Positions 35,972 through 45,255 of a stretch of 64,000 bases of DNA are shown here, in pieces. How positions within the stretch are numbered: position 1 is the stretch's first letter; each line of letters begins with the position of its first letter. The notes under the pieces are model-generated. The model saw only the letters and a program-made list of their open reading frames with translations. It did no database searches and was not told where the DNA came from. This stretch comes from Bradyrhizobium quebecense. GTDB lineage: Bacteria > Pseudomonadota > Alphaproteobacteria > Rhizobiales > Xanthobacteraceae. The stretch covers positions 1,984,001 through 2,048,000 of the forward strand of contig NZ_CP088022.1 in the NCBI RefSeq assembly GCF_013373795.3, in the 5' to 3' direction. Position numbers and translations under genes: made by a program.

Positions 35972-35978
35972 ACCTCAT

Positions 35979-36404
35979 CTACTCGGCTTCGCGATGCTCG
36001 TCATGGATCACGATGCCCATGCCGTTCTCGGGCATCTTGATCCATTCGCGCCGCTTCAGCGAGCGCTTGGTGTCCTCGTGTCCGCTCGCCCAATGCTCGC
36101 GCATCGAGGTGCCGGAGAATTCGTGGTCCTTGGCGTCGCCCTCATAGGCCTTCTGCTGATAGATCAGCTGCAGCAGCGTGATCCCGGGCAGCCGGCTGTT
36201 TGCCTTCTTGAGTTGACGCTCCTCGTCCGACAGCTGGTCGTCGGGGATTTTTCCCAGCCGTTGTGCAGGGCGGTACGCAGATTGTAGGTCTTGCGGTAGA
36301 CGTCGGTGTTGTAGCGAGTGCGCGACGAATACATGATGTCCTTATGGCGGGCCATCACGTCCTGGATGTCGCGCGGCAGCGCGCCGCGTGCCGAGCACGA
36401 GAGC
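35979..36404 (-). pseudogene. Patatin-like phospholipase (DUF3734) remnant, 5' truncated and frameshifted
   Basis: Minus-strand remnant of the C-terminal part of a patatin-like/DUF3734 protein. ARGALPRDIQDVMARHKDIMYSSRTRYNTD, then NGWEK, then in another frame IPDDQLSDEERQL, LIYQQKAYEGDAKDHEFSGTSMREHWASGHEDT, ending HDEHREAE with TAG at 35979-35981. Between the two frames sits a run of five A (on the coding strand; T run at 36248-36252) where six would restore the frame, so one base is missing. The patatin catalytic Gly-x-Ser-x-Gly region and all upstream sequence are absent. It cannot be a functional lipase. Confidence 0.82.
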
Positions 36405-36734
36405 ATGGCGGGCAACGGCGACATCACCCGCGCCACGCTGTCGAAGACGCAAGTTAATCTGAAGATGATCCCCGGCGTCGACGGTCATCTCGAGATCTGC
36501 CAGCTGGTTGCGATTAACCTGACCGACATCGTCGTCAAGGGATCGTGGATCGGGCCCGGCAGGCTGCATCTCGTGCCGCACGTCAACGCACCGGTCGCGG
36601 ACTTCCCGGTCGAGCGCGTGGTCGGCGCGCATCATTACATCGCCGATTTGATGCTGCCGTTCGGCCGCGTCGTGCACGACTACAACAAGGAAGTCGCAGA
36701 GGCGGCGGCACCGACCGGTCTCGCCGCGGAGTAG
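36405..36734 (+). pseudogene. Acetoacetate decarboxylase remnant, 5' truncated
   Basis: Plus-strand C-terminal part of acetoacetate decarboxylase: LKMIPGVDGHLEICQLVAINLTDIVVKGSWIGPGRLHLVPHVNAPVADFPVERVVGAHHYIADLMLPFGRVVHDY. The catalytic-lysine region and the whole N-terminal half are missing. An ATG at 36408 could start a 108-aa peptide, but it would lack the active site. It abuts the patatin remnant head to head, with both 5' ends missing. Confidence 0.82.
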
Positions 36735-36751
36735 CACGCGGCGAGGCTCGA

Positions 36752-38056
36752 TCAGGCCGCGACCGGTTTCGCCTCCGGCGCGACCTTGGGCTGCGGCCGC
36801 GAGATCGCCAGCACACTCAGCGCGGCGATGACGCAGAGCGCGCCGGCGATGAAGAATGCCGGCAGATAGCTCGCATAGAGCGTGCGCGACAGCCCGGCGC
36901 CGAACGCGGCGGCGCCGGCGCCGAGCTGGTGGCCGGCAAAGATCCAGCCGAACACCAGATTGGCCCGCTCGGCGCCGAAGCGCTGCGCGGTCAGGCGCAC
37001 CGTCGGCGGCACGGTTGCGATCCAGTCGAGCCCGTAGAACATCGCAAACAGCGACAGCCCGTAGAACGTGAAGTCGGAGTACGGCAGATACAGCAGCGAC
37101 AGCCCGCGCAGGCCGTAATACCAGAACAGCAGCCGGCGATTGTCGAAGCGGTCCGACAGCCAGCCCGAGATGATGGTGCCGAAGAAATCGAAGATGCCCA
37201 TCGCGGCGAGCAGGCTCGCGGCCTGCACCTGCGGAATGCCGTAGTCGAGGCACATCGGGATCAGGTGCACCTGGACGAGGCCGTTGGTCGAGGCGCCGCA
37301 GACGAAGAAGGTCGCGAACAGGATCCAGAACACCGACGACTTCGAGGAATCGCGCAGCGTGCCGAGCGCGGCCGCCATGATCGGCGCATTGGCCGGCGGC
37401 GGCGCGGGGATCGGCGCGGTGCCCTCGTCGCCGAACGGACGCAGGCCGACGTCGCTCGGCCGGTCGCGCATCACCATCAGCACGGCGAAGGCGGCGACGC
37501 CGAGCATGACGCAGACAAGGCCAAGCGCGACACGCCAGCCGTAATGCTCGGTGATGGTCGCGAGCAGCGGCAGGAAGGCGAGCTGCCCGGTCGCGACGCT
37601 CGCAGTGAGCATACCGATCACGAGGCCGCGTCGCGCGACGAACCAGCGCGTCGCGATCGTCGCGCCGAGCACCAGCGCGGTCATGCCGGTGCCGATCCCG
37701 ATCACCACGCCCCACAACAGGATCAGCTGCCAGACCTGCGTCATGGCGAGCGAGGCCAACAGTCCGGAGACCACGATCAATTGCGCCGCCAGCGTCACGT
37801 TGCGCAGGCCGTAGCGGTTCATCAGCGCCGCGGCGAACGGCGCCATCAGCCCGAACAGGATGAAGCGGATCGACAGCGCGGAGGAGATTTCGGCGGTGGA
37901 CCAGCCGAATTCCTTCTGCAGCGGAACGATAAAGACGCCAGGTGCGCCGACGGTGCCGGCCGAGATCAGCGCGGCAAGGAAGGTCACGGCGACCATCACC
38001 CAGCCGTAATGGATATTGCGGCGGGCGAGGGCGGAAGCAAGCCAGTTCGAGATCAT
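36752..38056 (-). CDS. MFS transporter (oxalate/formate antiporter-like group)
   Basis: A 434-aa, roughly 12-helix major facilitator protein. The N terminus WLASALARRNIHYGWVMVAVTFLAAL with the first helix, then GAPGVFIVPLQKEFGWSTAEISSALSIRFILFGLMAPFAAALMNRYG (loop A motif) and RRGLVIGMLTASVATGQLAFLPLL, are typical of the bacterial OFA/monocarboxylate-like group. The start chosen is ATG 38056; a longer form from 38110 exists. It is divergent from nothing obvious and downstream of the thiolase gene. Substrate unknown. Confidence 0.88.
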   Translation of the reverse strand: MISNWLASALARRNIHYGWVMVAVTFLAALISAGTVGAPGVFIVPLQKEFGWSTAEISSALSIRFILFGLMAPFAAALMNRYGLRNVTLAAQLIVVSGLLASLAMTQVWQLILLWGVVIGIGTGMTALVLGATIATRWFVARRGLVIGMLTASVATGQLAFLPLLATITEHYGWRVALGLVCVMLGVAAFAVLMVMRDRPSDVGLRPFGDEGTAPIPAPPPANAPIMAAALGTLRDSSKSSVFWILFATFFVCGASTNGLVQVHLIPMCLDYGIPQVQAASLLAAMGIFDFFGTIISGWLSDRFDNRRLLFWYYGLRGLSLLYLPYSDFTFYGLSLFAMFYGLDWIATVPPTVRLTAQRFGAERANLVFGWIFAGHQLGAGAAAFGAGLSRTLYASYLPAFFIAGALCVIAALSVLAISRPQPKVAPEAKPVAA

Positions 38057-38176
38057 TGGGCCCCGGATGAAAAGCGATGAGGATCTTATTCGTGATGCGC
38101 AATATGGCACGAGGGAGCCATGTCTAAAATGACATTGTTCCCTCGTTTTCGGACTCGGCCGTGGAGCCGTCTTGAA

Positions 38177-39373
38177 CTAGCGCGTGACCCGCTCGACCGC
38201 GATCGCGGTGGCTTCGCCGCCGCCGATGCACAAAGCAGCGACGCCGCGCTTCAGGTTCTGCGCCTCCAGCGCGTGCAGCAAGGTCACGATCAGCCGCGCG
38301 CCGGTGGCGCCGATCGGATGGCCGAGCGCGCAGGCGCCGCCATTGATGTTCAGCCTGTCACGCGGAATGCCGAGATCGCGCTGCGCCGCCATCGCGACCA
38401 CCGCGAACGCCTCATTGATCTCGAACAGGTCGACATCGCCGACGCTCCAGCCGACCTTGTCGAGCAGCTTTCTGATCGCCGGGGTCGGCGCGGTGGTGAA
38501 CCATTGCGGCTCCTGGCTATGGGTGGCGTGGCCCTTGATCTCGGCCAGAACAGGCAGGCCGTCGCGATCGGCGAGCGAACGTCGCGCCAGGATCAGCGCC
38601 GCGGCGCCGTCGGCATTGGCCGAGGAGGCGGCCGGCGTGATGGTGCCGCCCGCGCGGAACGCCGGCTTCAGGCCGGGGATCTTGGCCGGATCGACCTTCA
38701 GCGGGTGCTCGTCATTGGCGATGATGCGCGGACCGGCCTTCTCGTTAAGCGTGATCGGTGCGATCTCGGCCTTGAAGGCGCCGCCCTCGACCGCCTTGCG
38801 GGCGCGGCTCAGCGTCTCGATCGCATAGCTGTCCTGGTCGGCGCGGGTGAACTGATAGGCCTCCGCGGTCGCCTCGCCGAAATCGCCCATCGAGCGGCCG
38901 GTCTCATAGGCGTCCTCGAGCCCGTCCATCATCATGTGGTCGATGATGCGGTCGTGGCCGGCGCGATAGCCGCCGCGCGCCTTCTGCAGCAGATAGGGCG
39001 CGTTGCTCATGCTCTCCATGCCGCCGGACAGCACGATCTCGGCCGAGCCGGCCTCGATGATGTCGTGGGCCAGCATGGTCGCCTTCATGCCGGAGCCGCA
39101 GACCTTGTTGACGGTGGTGGCGCCGGTGGCATCCGGCAGCCCTGCGCCGCGCGCGGCCTGGCGGGCGGGGGCCTGGCCCTGGCCGGCGGGCAGCACGTTG
39201 CCCATGAACACCTCGTCGATGCGCTCGGGCGCGAGTTTGGCGCGTTCGAGCGCCGCCCCGATCACATGCGAGCCGAGCTTGTGGGCGGCGAGCGGTGTGA
39301 GCTCGCCCATGAAACGGCCGAGCGGGGTGCGGGCGGCGGAGAGGATGACGACGGGATCGGCGCTGGATGCCAT
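38177..39373 (-). CDS. Acetyl-CoA C-acyltransferase (thiolase)
   Basis: A 398-aa classical degradative thiolase. Nucleophile Cys in TTVNKVCGSGMKATMLAH, then NEAFAVVAMAA with the acidic base region, GGACALGHPIGATGAR with the second His, and the C-terminal Cys motif ALCIGGGEATAIAVERV. It cleaves 3-ketoacyl-CoA or condenses acetyl-CoA. Start ATG 39373 with GGAG 9 bp upstream; the frame is open further upstream but without family similarity. A perfect palindrome CATCATATGATG lies at 39416-39427 upstream. Confidence 0.93.
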   Translation of the reverse strand: MASSADPVVILSAARTPLGRFMGELTPLAAHKLGSHVIGAALERAKLAPERIDEVFMGNVLPAGQGQAPARQAARGAGLPDATGATTVNKVCGSGMKATMLAHDIIEAGSAEIVLSGGMESMSNAPYLLQKARGGYRAGHDRIIDHMMMDGLEDAYETGRSMGDFGEATAEAYQFTRADQDSYAIETLSRARKAVEGGAFKAEIAPITLNEKAGPRIIANDEHPLKVDPAKIPGLKPAFRAGGTITPAASSANADGAAALILARRSLADRDGLPVLAEIKGHATHSQEPQWFTTAPTPAIRKLLDKVGWSVGDVDLFEINEAFAVVAMAAQRDLGIPRDRLNINGGACALGHPIGATGARLIVTLLHALEAQNLKRGVAALCIGGGEATAIAVERVTR

Positions 39374-39415
39374 GGCGGAACTCCGTTCCATGCGGGAATC
39401 TGATTGGATTACATT

Positions 39416-39427
39416 CATCATATGATG
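39416..39427. promoter_or_regulatory. Perfect palindrome CATCATATGATG upstream of thiolase
   Basis: A perfect 12-bp palindrome about 43 bp before the thiolase start codon, a plausible TetR-type operator site. ATCATAT also occurs in the dyad upstream of the thioesterase gene (46233-46249). Confidence 0.4.
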
Positions 39428-39514
39428 CGATGCAAAAAATGCAACTACGGCTCCCATGACAAAATGTCGTGTTCGCATGAGTTGGTGGGGACATGTTTCA
39501 CCCCGATCTCCGCT

Positions 39515-39633
39515 GTCGTCCTGGCGAAAGCCAGGACCCATAACCACCGCATTCGGTGATGAGGGAACGCGGCCCAAGCGTCACGCAACAATCGAGATAT
39601 GGGGTAATGGGTCCTGGCTTTCGCCAGGACGAC
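39515..39633. repeat. Large palindrome, GTCGTCCTGGC family
   Basis: Two perfect 27-bp arms (39515-39541 and 39607-39633), each able to fold alone as TCCTGGC-GAAA-GCCAGGA. A related hairpin lies at 47492-47519 with GTCGTCCCGGC arms. Confidence 0.85.
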
Positions 39634-39673
39634 GCTGTGGATGGTTCTCGATTCAGGATATCAAGCACGCGGT

Positions 39674-39780
39674 GTCATCACCCGCGAAGGCGAAAGCGGG
39701 TGATCCAGCATTCCAGAGGTAGTCGTTGTTGAACCGATGGGCCGCGGCGTGCTGGATCGCCCGGTCAAGCCGGGCGACGT
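39674..39780. repeat. Composite of short hairpins
   Basis: TCACCCGC/GCGGGTGA hairpin at 39678-39703 and CGCCCGG-TCAAG-CCGGGCG hairpin at 39759-39777, joined by CCAGCA/TGCTGG complementarity. This gives a two-hairpin palindromic unit. Confidence 0.65.
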
Positions 39781-39972
39781 CCTGCTTTCGCAGGGACGAC
39801 ACCGAACGTGTTGCATGCTCTGTGAGAGGCTGACAGCTTTTTACCGCATGTATTGCTTCCAGCCAGAATACATCTTGAAGATGATGAGGGGCGCTGCGGC
39901 GCGCTGGGCTGCCTGAATCAGCGCGGGGGCGCTAGACGCAGGAGCACATGGCTAGCACATACGGTCCGGCCA

Positions 39973-40485
39973 TTAGTAGCGGCCGCCATCGCGCTTTTGC
40001 TGCGTGAGCCATTCCGACAGGGTTTTCGTTTTCGATCCTGCATCGCGGGAGGGGCCTCGTCCAATGTTCTTGCCGGAACGCGTTGACCGGAGCTCGGTCG
40101 ATTCAGGTTTCATGGTTGCAGCCGCGGATGCGGTCGATCTATCCGCAGCTTCCTTTTCGAGGCGCAGCTTTTTCAATCGCGCCATCTTGTCCCGCTCTGC
40201 CTCGGTTTCAGCGGTGTCGGATAGCAACGCCTTGTGGTGCGCAGTCTCTGCCGAACCCAGCACTCCGATAATCGTTGTCTCGCCCAGTGCCTTGCAGGCC
40301 TCGAGCCGATGCAATCCCTCGAGCAAGACGAGCCTGCCCTCGTCAGGCCGAACGAGAATCGGGAGTTGCTGTCCAACCTCCAGAATGCTCGCGGCGATCT
40401 CTTGAACGACCTCGGGCCTGAGGGTCTTCCTCTTCTTCAGGGGAACGTAGATCTGGTCGATTGGAAGGCATTCCGGGCCAGGCAC
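39973..40485 (-). CDS. ParB/Srx-domain nuclease-like protein
   Basis: A 170-aa protein whose N-terminal half is a ParB-N-like domain: IDQIYVPLKKRKTLRPEVVQEIAASILEVGQQLPILVRPDEGRLVLLEGLHRLEACKALG at about residues 8-68. The box equivalent to GERR reads EGLHR. The C-terminal half (about 90-170) is charged and low in hydrophobics, probably disordered. It has no ParA or parS-like context, so it is not a partition protein. Such singletons are often anti-restriction or sulfiredoxin-like in fold, but the role is unknown. Start GTG at 40485. Confidence 0.8.
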   Translation of the reverse strand: MPGPECLPIDQIYVPLKKRKTLRPEVVQEIAASILEVGQQLPILVRPDEGRLVLLEGLHRLEACKALGETTIIGVLGSAETAHHKALLSDTAETEAERDKMARLKKLRLEKEAADRSTASAAATMKPESTELRSTRSGKNIGRGPSRDAGSKTKTLSEWLTQQKRDGGRY

Positions 40486-40595
40486 GGTATTACTCCCTCC
40501 TCAGGGCGATCCAAACACGGTTCAAGGACGAAGCGCTACGCCGTGGCCGTAGTCTTGTAAACCAGAGCGGGGCCTCAAGCGCTCGACTTCGTGCC

Positions 40596-40763
40596 CTAAT
40601 CCGACCGCCAGGCGCCGAGCAGAAATCGCCGCTTCGGTGCGGAGCCGGCCTGCTTCTGCACGTCGGGCAGATCGACGGCGTAACGCTTCATCAGCAACTT
40701 GATTGCGATCCCGATGATCACAAAGGGCGTCACGTAGATCGCGAAAACTTCGAAGGCTGTCAT
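40596..40763 (-). CDS. Small single-span membrane protein (55 aa)
   Basis: MTAFEVFAIYVTPFVIIGIAIKLLMKRYAVDLPDVQ and onward: one membrane helix at about residues 5-24, then a basic tail. The ATG at 40763 is preceded by a strong GCGGAGGACC ribosome site. An upstream ATG at 40799 is not needed. It lies upstream of the ParB-domain gene, 111 bp away. Function unknown. Confidence 0.7.
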   Translation of the reverse strand: MTAFEVFAIYVTPFVIIGIAIKLLMKRYAVDLPDVQKQAGSAPKRRFLLGAWRSD

Positions 40764-41028
40764 GTGGTCCTCCGCGGTTTCGGATCGGCATTGTAGCACA
40801 TCATCTCACGGGGCGGAGCAGACGGATGGTCCGACAACACGCGTCGGTGGGCAGTGCAGCACGCCGCTACCGCCGCGCATGGCCGCATGCGGCGGCTTCG
40901 ATTGACACGGACACCGTCAGCGCTACGTTTCGGAACAGGGAATTTTCGCAAGAGAATCAACACCCGGATTCAAGACCCAGAAGAACCAAGAAAAGGGCAG
41001 GACACGCCGTGACACGCGTCATCGCGTC

Positions 41029-42288
41029 GTGAGCGGGACCACGCGGACCTCCGCGCTCGCACCGTTTCGCATCCGCAGCTATCGCTTCCAATGGCCGTCC
41101 GACCTGCTCACCTCCTGGGCGTTCGAGGTCGAGACGCTGGTGCTCGGCTGGTACATCATGGTCGAGACCGGCTCGGTGCTGCTGCTGACCGTGCTCGCCT
41201 CACTACAATATGTCGGCACCTTGGTCGCGCCCGTGGTCGGCATGATCGGCGACCGCATGGGACACCGGGATCTCCTCGCCGTGATGCGCTTTGCCTATAC
41301 GGCGCTCGCCGGCACCATCATGACGCTGGCGTTGACCGGCCACCTCGCGCCGGTGAACGTCATGATCATCGTCGCAATCATGGGCCTGATCCGCCCGTCA
41401 GACCTCGGCGTGCGCGGCGCGTTGCTCGCCGACATCATGCCTCCGGAGCAGCTGGTCGGCGCCATCAGCCTGGCGCGCACCACGCAGGACTCGGCGCGCA
41501 TCGCGGGTGCGCTGACCGGGGCGGGATTGTTCGCGGCGCTCGGCATCGGTTATGTCTATGTCGGGATCGCCAGCTTCTATTTCGTCGCCGCCATCCTGAT
41601 GCTCTGCATGGGCCGGCCGAAGTCCCACGGCACAGCCGCTCAGTCTGACGTCGACCTGCCGGGCTCAAAATTGCTGCGCGATCTCAAGGAGGGCATCGTC
41701 TATGCCTGGAGCGGCCCGGGCATGCGCGCCGCGCTGTGTGTCGCCTTCCTCGCCAACCTCACCGCGTTTCCGCTCACCAACGGGCTGTTGCCCTATGTCG
41801 CGCGCGACATCTTCCACACCGACCAGACCGGCCTCGGCTATCTCTCCGCAAGCTTTGCGGTCGGCTCGCTGATCGGCTCGATCACGCTCAGCATGGCCGG
41901 CGGCGTGCGCATCGCGCGGCTTTTGATCGGCGCGACGCTCGCCTGGTATGCGATGCTCCTTGTGTTCGTCGAGCTCCGCACCATGCCGGTGGCGATGGCC
42001 TGCCTGGTGCTGGCCGGCATCGCGCAGTGCATGTCGATGATCTCGGCGGCCGTGATGCTGATGCGCAATGCCAGCGCGCATCTGCGCGGCCGCGTCATGG
42101 GTGTCCGCATGATGGTGATCTACGGCCTGCCGCTCGGCCTGCTTGCGGCCGGCAGCCTGATCGACCTGATCGGCTACACCGCAACCGGCACGCTGCTCGC
42201 GGCGGCAGGCTTCATGGCCATGCTGGCGATCGCCGTGCACTGGCGCGCCGATCTCTGGCCGGTGCACGCGCCGGCGAATGCGAGGTGA
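41029..42288 (+). CDS. MFS transporter
   Basis: A 419-aa major facilitator with about 12 helices, of the MFS_3/EntS-like type (RIRSYRFQWPSDLLTSWAFEVETLVLGWYIMVETGSVLLLTVLASLQYVG). MGDRMGHRDLL is the loop motif between helices 2 and 3 and RGALLADIMPPEQLVGAISLARTTQDSARIAGALTG follows. Start is GTG 41029 with a poor ribosome site. Substrate unknown; no regulator next to it. Confidence 0.85.
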   Translation: MSGTTRTSALAPFRIRSYRFQWPSDLLTSWAFEVETLVLGWYIMVETGSVLLLTVLASLQYVGTLVAPVVGMIGDRMGHRDLLAVMRFAYTALAGTIMTLALTGHLAPVNVMIIVAIMGLIRPSDLGVRGALLADIMPPEQLVGAISLARTTQDSARIAGALTGAGLFAALGIGYVYVGIASFYFVAAILMLCMGRPKSHGTAAQSDVDLPGSKLLRDLKEGIVYAWSGPGMRAALCVAFLANLTAFPLTNGLLPYVARDIFHTDQTGLGYLSASFAVGSLIGSITLSMAGGVRIARLLIGATLAWYAMLLVFVELRTMPVAMACLVLAGIAQCMSMISAAVMLMRNASAHLRGRVMGVRMMVIYGLPLGLLAAGSLIDLIGYTATGTLLAAAGFMAMLAIAVHWRADLWPVHAPANAR

Positions 42289-42349
42289 GAGGCGGTGCAT
42301 TTGATATCCGGTGCGCGCCGGGTTCCGTACACCGCTGGGCCTATGCAAG

Positions 42350-42616
42350 TCACAGGTTGTGTTCACGCAGAAGTTTCTGGATGCGCGAGACTGCATCCGA
42401 GAACTCTCCGAACTCTTCCTTCGTGAACGCAGCGTACTGGTAGTTGCCGCTGCTCAGCTCCGCCAGAACGACATAATAGTCGCCGGACGAGCTCTCTTGC
42501 TTAAGCCGCAGGGAGATCGTCGTGAAGCCGCCGTTCATGGGAGTGTCTATCCGCTCAATCACTTGTCCGCTGACGACTCGCTTGAGCGCCTTGAACGCAG
42601 AAAACAACGATCCCAT
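42350..42616 (-). CDS. Small hypothetical protein (88 aa)
   Basis: 88 aa with no signal peptide or membrane span: GSLFSAFKALKRVVSGQVIERIDTP, then beta-rich FTTISLRLKQESSSGDYYVVLAELSSGNYQYAAFTKEEFGEFSDAVSRIQKLLREH. The balance of strand then helix suggests a compact alpha/beta fold. Start supported by CCGGAGTGATCG upstream. The function is unknown and I recognise no family. Confidence 0.65.
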   Translation of the reverse strand: MGSLFSAFKALKRVVSGQVIERIDTPMNGGFTTISLRLKQESSSGDYYVVLAELSSGNYQYAAFTKEEFGEFSDAVSRIQKLLREHNL

Positions 42617-42703
42617 CGATCACTCCGGGTTGAGTGTCGAAACAGTATAATGGCTGCACGGATGGCACAACTCCTGCGAGTGTTATTTGGATGAGCAAGT
42701 ACG

Positions 42704-42775
42704 GTAGCTCAGATGAACGAAGCGATATCCGGGGATAGGAATACCCCGCATATCGCTACGCTTCATCCGGGCTAC
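42704..42775. repeat. Palindromic intergenic repeat, GTAGCCCGGATG family (imperfect copy)
   Basis: Starts GTAGCTCAGATGAACGAAGCG and ends CGCTTCATCCGGGCTAC. It is a degenerate relative of the perfect element at 45256-45342. Confidence 0.7.
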
Positions 42776-42786
42776 GGCCTGGCCGC

Positions 42787-45066
42787 TCACACTGCCTGGG
42801 TTGCCTTGCGGATGTGCACCGGCACCGATTTGTACGACGGCGTGCCGCTTTCCTTGTCCTGATAGTCGAGTGGCACCAGGCCGTTGGCTTCGGGATAATA
42901 GGCGGCGACCGAGCCGCGGGCGATGTCGTAGGCGATCGCGGTCAGCGTCAGCCGGCGTGGCGCGCCCCCAGGCAGCGCGGTCTCGATCTCGACGAGGTTG
43001 CCATGGGCAAGTCCGCGTTCGGCGAGATCGGCTGCGTTGGCGAACAGCACGTCGCGCCGCCCGAACACGCCGCGATAACGGTCGTTCAATCCGTAGATCG
43101 TAGTGTTGTACTGGTCGTGGCTGCGGATGGTGGCGAGCTTGAGGATGGTTTCATCGGTCAAGATCGGGTCCTCTTCGAGGCCGTCGAAGATCAGGAATTC
43201 GGCCTTGCCCGATGGCGTGGTCCATTTGCGCTCGGTCGGCGGCAGCGGCAGGCGGAAGCCGCCGGGAATCCGGATCCGCGCGTTGTAATCCTTGAAGTCG
43301 GGGAAGACGCCCTCGATGGCGTCGCGGATGCGGTCGTAGTCGGCGATCAGCTCTAGCCACGGCACCTTGCTCGCCGGCAGGGTCGCCATCGCCATGCCGG
43401 CAATGATCGCCGATTCCGAAAGCAGGTTTTCGGAGGCCGGGGTCAGCTTGCCGCGCGAGGCGTGCACCATCGACATCGAGTCCTCGACGGTGACGACCTG
43501 CGGCCCCGAGGCCTGGATGTCGCGCTCGGTGCGCCCCAGCACCGGCAGGATGATCGACTGCTTGCCGACCAAGAGATGCGAGCGGTTCAGCTTGGTGCCG
43601 AGATGGACGGCAAGCTCGAGCTTGCGCATGCCGGCGGCGCAACGCTCGGGATCGGGCAGGGCGATAGCAAAGTTGCCGCCGAGACAGATCAGGACCTTGG
43701 ACCTTCCGTCGTCGATCGCCTCCATCGCGGCGACCGCGTCATGGCCGTGATGGCGCGGCGGCTTGAAGCCGAAGGTGCGCTCGATGCCCTCGAACATCGG
43801 GATGTTGGGCTTCTCGGTGATGCCGACGGTGCGGTTGCCCTGCACGTTGGAGTGGCCGCGCAGCGGGCAGATGCCGGCGCCCGCCTTGCCGTAATTGCCC
43901 TTCAGCAGCAGCAGGTTTGCGATCTGCTGGACATTGTCGGTGCCGCGGCTGTGCTGGGTGATGCCCATGCCGTAGGTGACGATGGTGGCATTGGATTTTG
44001 CATAGGCGGCGGCGACCTCGCCGAGCTGGGCGCGGCTGAAACCGGAGACGGTCTCGATCGATTCCCACGGCGTGGCGCGCAGGTCGGCGGCGAACGCGGC
44101 AAAGCCGTTGGTGTGCTCGGTGATGAAGGCATGATCGAGCACGTCGTGCGTCGCGTCGTCCTTCTCGATCAGCGCCTTCATGACGCCTTTCAGCACCGCG
44201 GCGTCGGCGCCGACCTTGGGCTGATAATAGGTCGAGGCGATTCGCGTCGAGCCGAGGGTCGCCATCTCGATCGGGTCTTGCGGATCGGCAAAGCGCTCCA
44301 GCGCGCGTTCGCGCAGCGGATTGAACACGATGATCGGGACGCCGCGGCGCGAGACCTCCCACAGCGTGCCCATCATGCGCGGATGGTTGGTGCCGGGGTT
44401 GTGGCCCATCGCGATGATCAGCTCGCAATGGTCGAAATCGTCCAGCGACACCGTGCCTTTGCCGATGCCGATCGATTGCGGCAGCCCGACGCTGGTCGCC
44501 TCGTGGCACATGTTCGAGCAGTCGGGGAAATTATTGCTGCCATGTTCGCGCGCGAAGATCTGGAACAGGAACGCGGCCTCGTTCGAGGCGCGGCCGGAGG
44601 TATAGAATTCGGCCATGTCGGGATCGGGCAGGCTGCGCAGCGTCTCGCCGATCCGCGCGAAGGCGTTATCCCATGTGATCGGCTGGTAGGTGTCGCTCGC
44701 CGCGTCATAGGCGAGCGGCTCGGTCAGCCGGCCCTCGTTCTCGAGGTGGAAGTCGCTCCAGGTCAGCAGCTCGGTGACAGTATGGTCGGCAAAGAATTGA
44801 GGCGTGACGCGCTTGCTGGTCGCCTCCCAGGTCACGGCTTTGGCGCCGTTCTCGCAGAACTGGAAGGTGGAGGTGTGCTCCTTGTCCGGCCAGGCGCAGC
44901 CCGGACAATCGAATCCGTCGGGCTTGTTGGTGCGGAGCAGCGTGATCGGCGCCTCGACCATATCCATCTGGTCGCGAACCGCGATCGCAGTGGCCTTGAG
45001 GGCGCCCCAGCCGCCAGCCGGAGCATTGTAAGGACGAATACCGGGAACGTCGCGCTTTTGGACCAT
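42787..45066 (-). CDS. FdhF/YdeP-family molybdopterin oxidoreductase
   Basis: A 759-aa molybdenum enzyme related to formate dehydrogenase alpha chain and E. coli YdeP (same length). FDCPGCAWPD near residue 55, EFYTSGRASNEAAFLFQIFAREHG, NNFPDCSNMCHEATSVGL, and C-terminal TVYGLNDRYRGVFGRRDVLF-type blocks place it in this group. It carries no canonical N-terminal 4Fe-4S motif of FdhF. YdeP has been linked to acid resistance in E. coli; here no partner subunit or maturation gene is adjacent. Start ATG 45066 after AGGAGGACAT; an upstream frame to 45255 is not supported. Confidence 0.92.
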   Translation of the reverse strand: MVQKRDVPGIRPYNAPAGGWGALKATAIAVRDQMDMVEAPITLLRTNKPDGFDCPGCAWPDKEHTSTFQFCENGAKAVTWEATSKRVTPQFFADHTVTELLTWSDFHLENEGRLTEPLAYDAASDTYQPITWDNAFARIGETLRSLPDPDMAEFYTSGRASNEAAFLFQIFAREHGSNNFPDCSNMCHEATSVGLPQSIGIGKGTVSLDDFDHCELIIAMGHNPGTNHPRMMGTLWEVSRRGVPIIVFNPLRERALERFADPQDPIEMATLGSTRIASTYYQPKVGADAAVLKGVMKALIEKDDATHDVLDHAFITEHTNGFAAFAADLRATPWESIETVSGFSRAQLGEVAAAYAKSNATIVTYGMGITQHSRGTDNVQQIANLLLLKGNYGKAGAGICPLRGHSNVQGNRTVGITEKPNIPMFEGIERTFGFKPPRHHGHDAVAAMEAIDDGRSKVLICLGGNFAIALPDPERCAAGMRKLELAVHLGTKLNRSHLLVGKQSIILPVLGRTERDIQASGPQVVTVEDSMSMVHASRGKLTPASENLLSESAIIAGMAMATLPASKVPWLELIADYDRIRDAIEGVFPDFKDYNARIRIPGGFRLPLPPTERKWTTPSGKAEFLIFDGLEEDPILTDETILKLATIRSHDQYNTTIYGLNDRYRGVFGRRDVLFANAADLAERGLAHGNLVEIETALPGGAPRRLTLTAIAYDIARGSVAAYYPEANGLVPLDYQDKESGTPSYKSVPVHIRKATQAV

Positions 45067-45255
45067 ATGTCCTCCTGCAGCTCTTGAGTGGTGACCCCGT
45101 GCGTTGTCCCGAATTGATTGTCTTGTTGGCCGCGCGCGCGGCGATCCGCGAGAGAGCGTGTTCCGATCGGCGTTCTCGATTTGGAGCGCTCGTCTCGCGA
45201 TGGAGGTTAGACTAATCGGCTGGGGTTTGTGGTCAACACTCTGTAAGGCGCACAC

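Larger units (their letters stand above)
39374..39972. other. 599-bp non-coding gap rich in repeats
   Basis: Between the thiolase start and the ParB-domain gene there is no convincing gene. It holds the perfect palindrome 39416-39427, a large GTCGTCCTGGC palindromic element at 39515-39633, and a composite of hairpins 39674-39780. I see nothing recognisable in 39781-39972. Confidence 0.8.

Noticed and set aside
39973..40485. ParB-domain gene as part of a partition or plasmid system
   Set aside because: No ParA, no parS-like repeats and no plasmid or phage genes nearby; it is a lone ParB-N-domain protein.
43462..45087. 541-codon plus-strand open frame opposite the YdeP-type gene
   Set aside because: Antisense shadow of a well-supported molybdoenzyme; composition is His/Asp/Ala-rich and shows no family.
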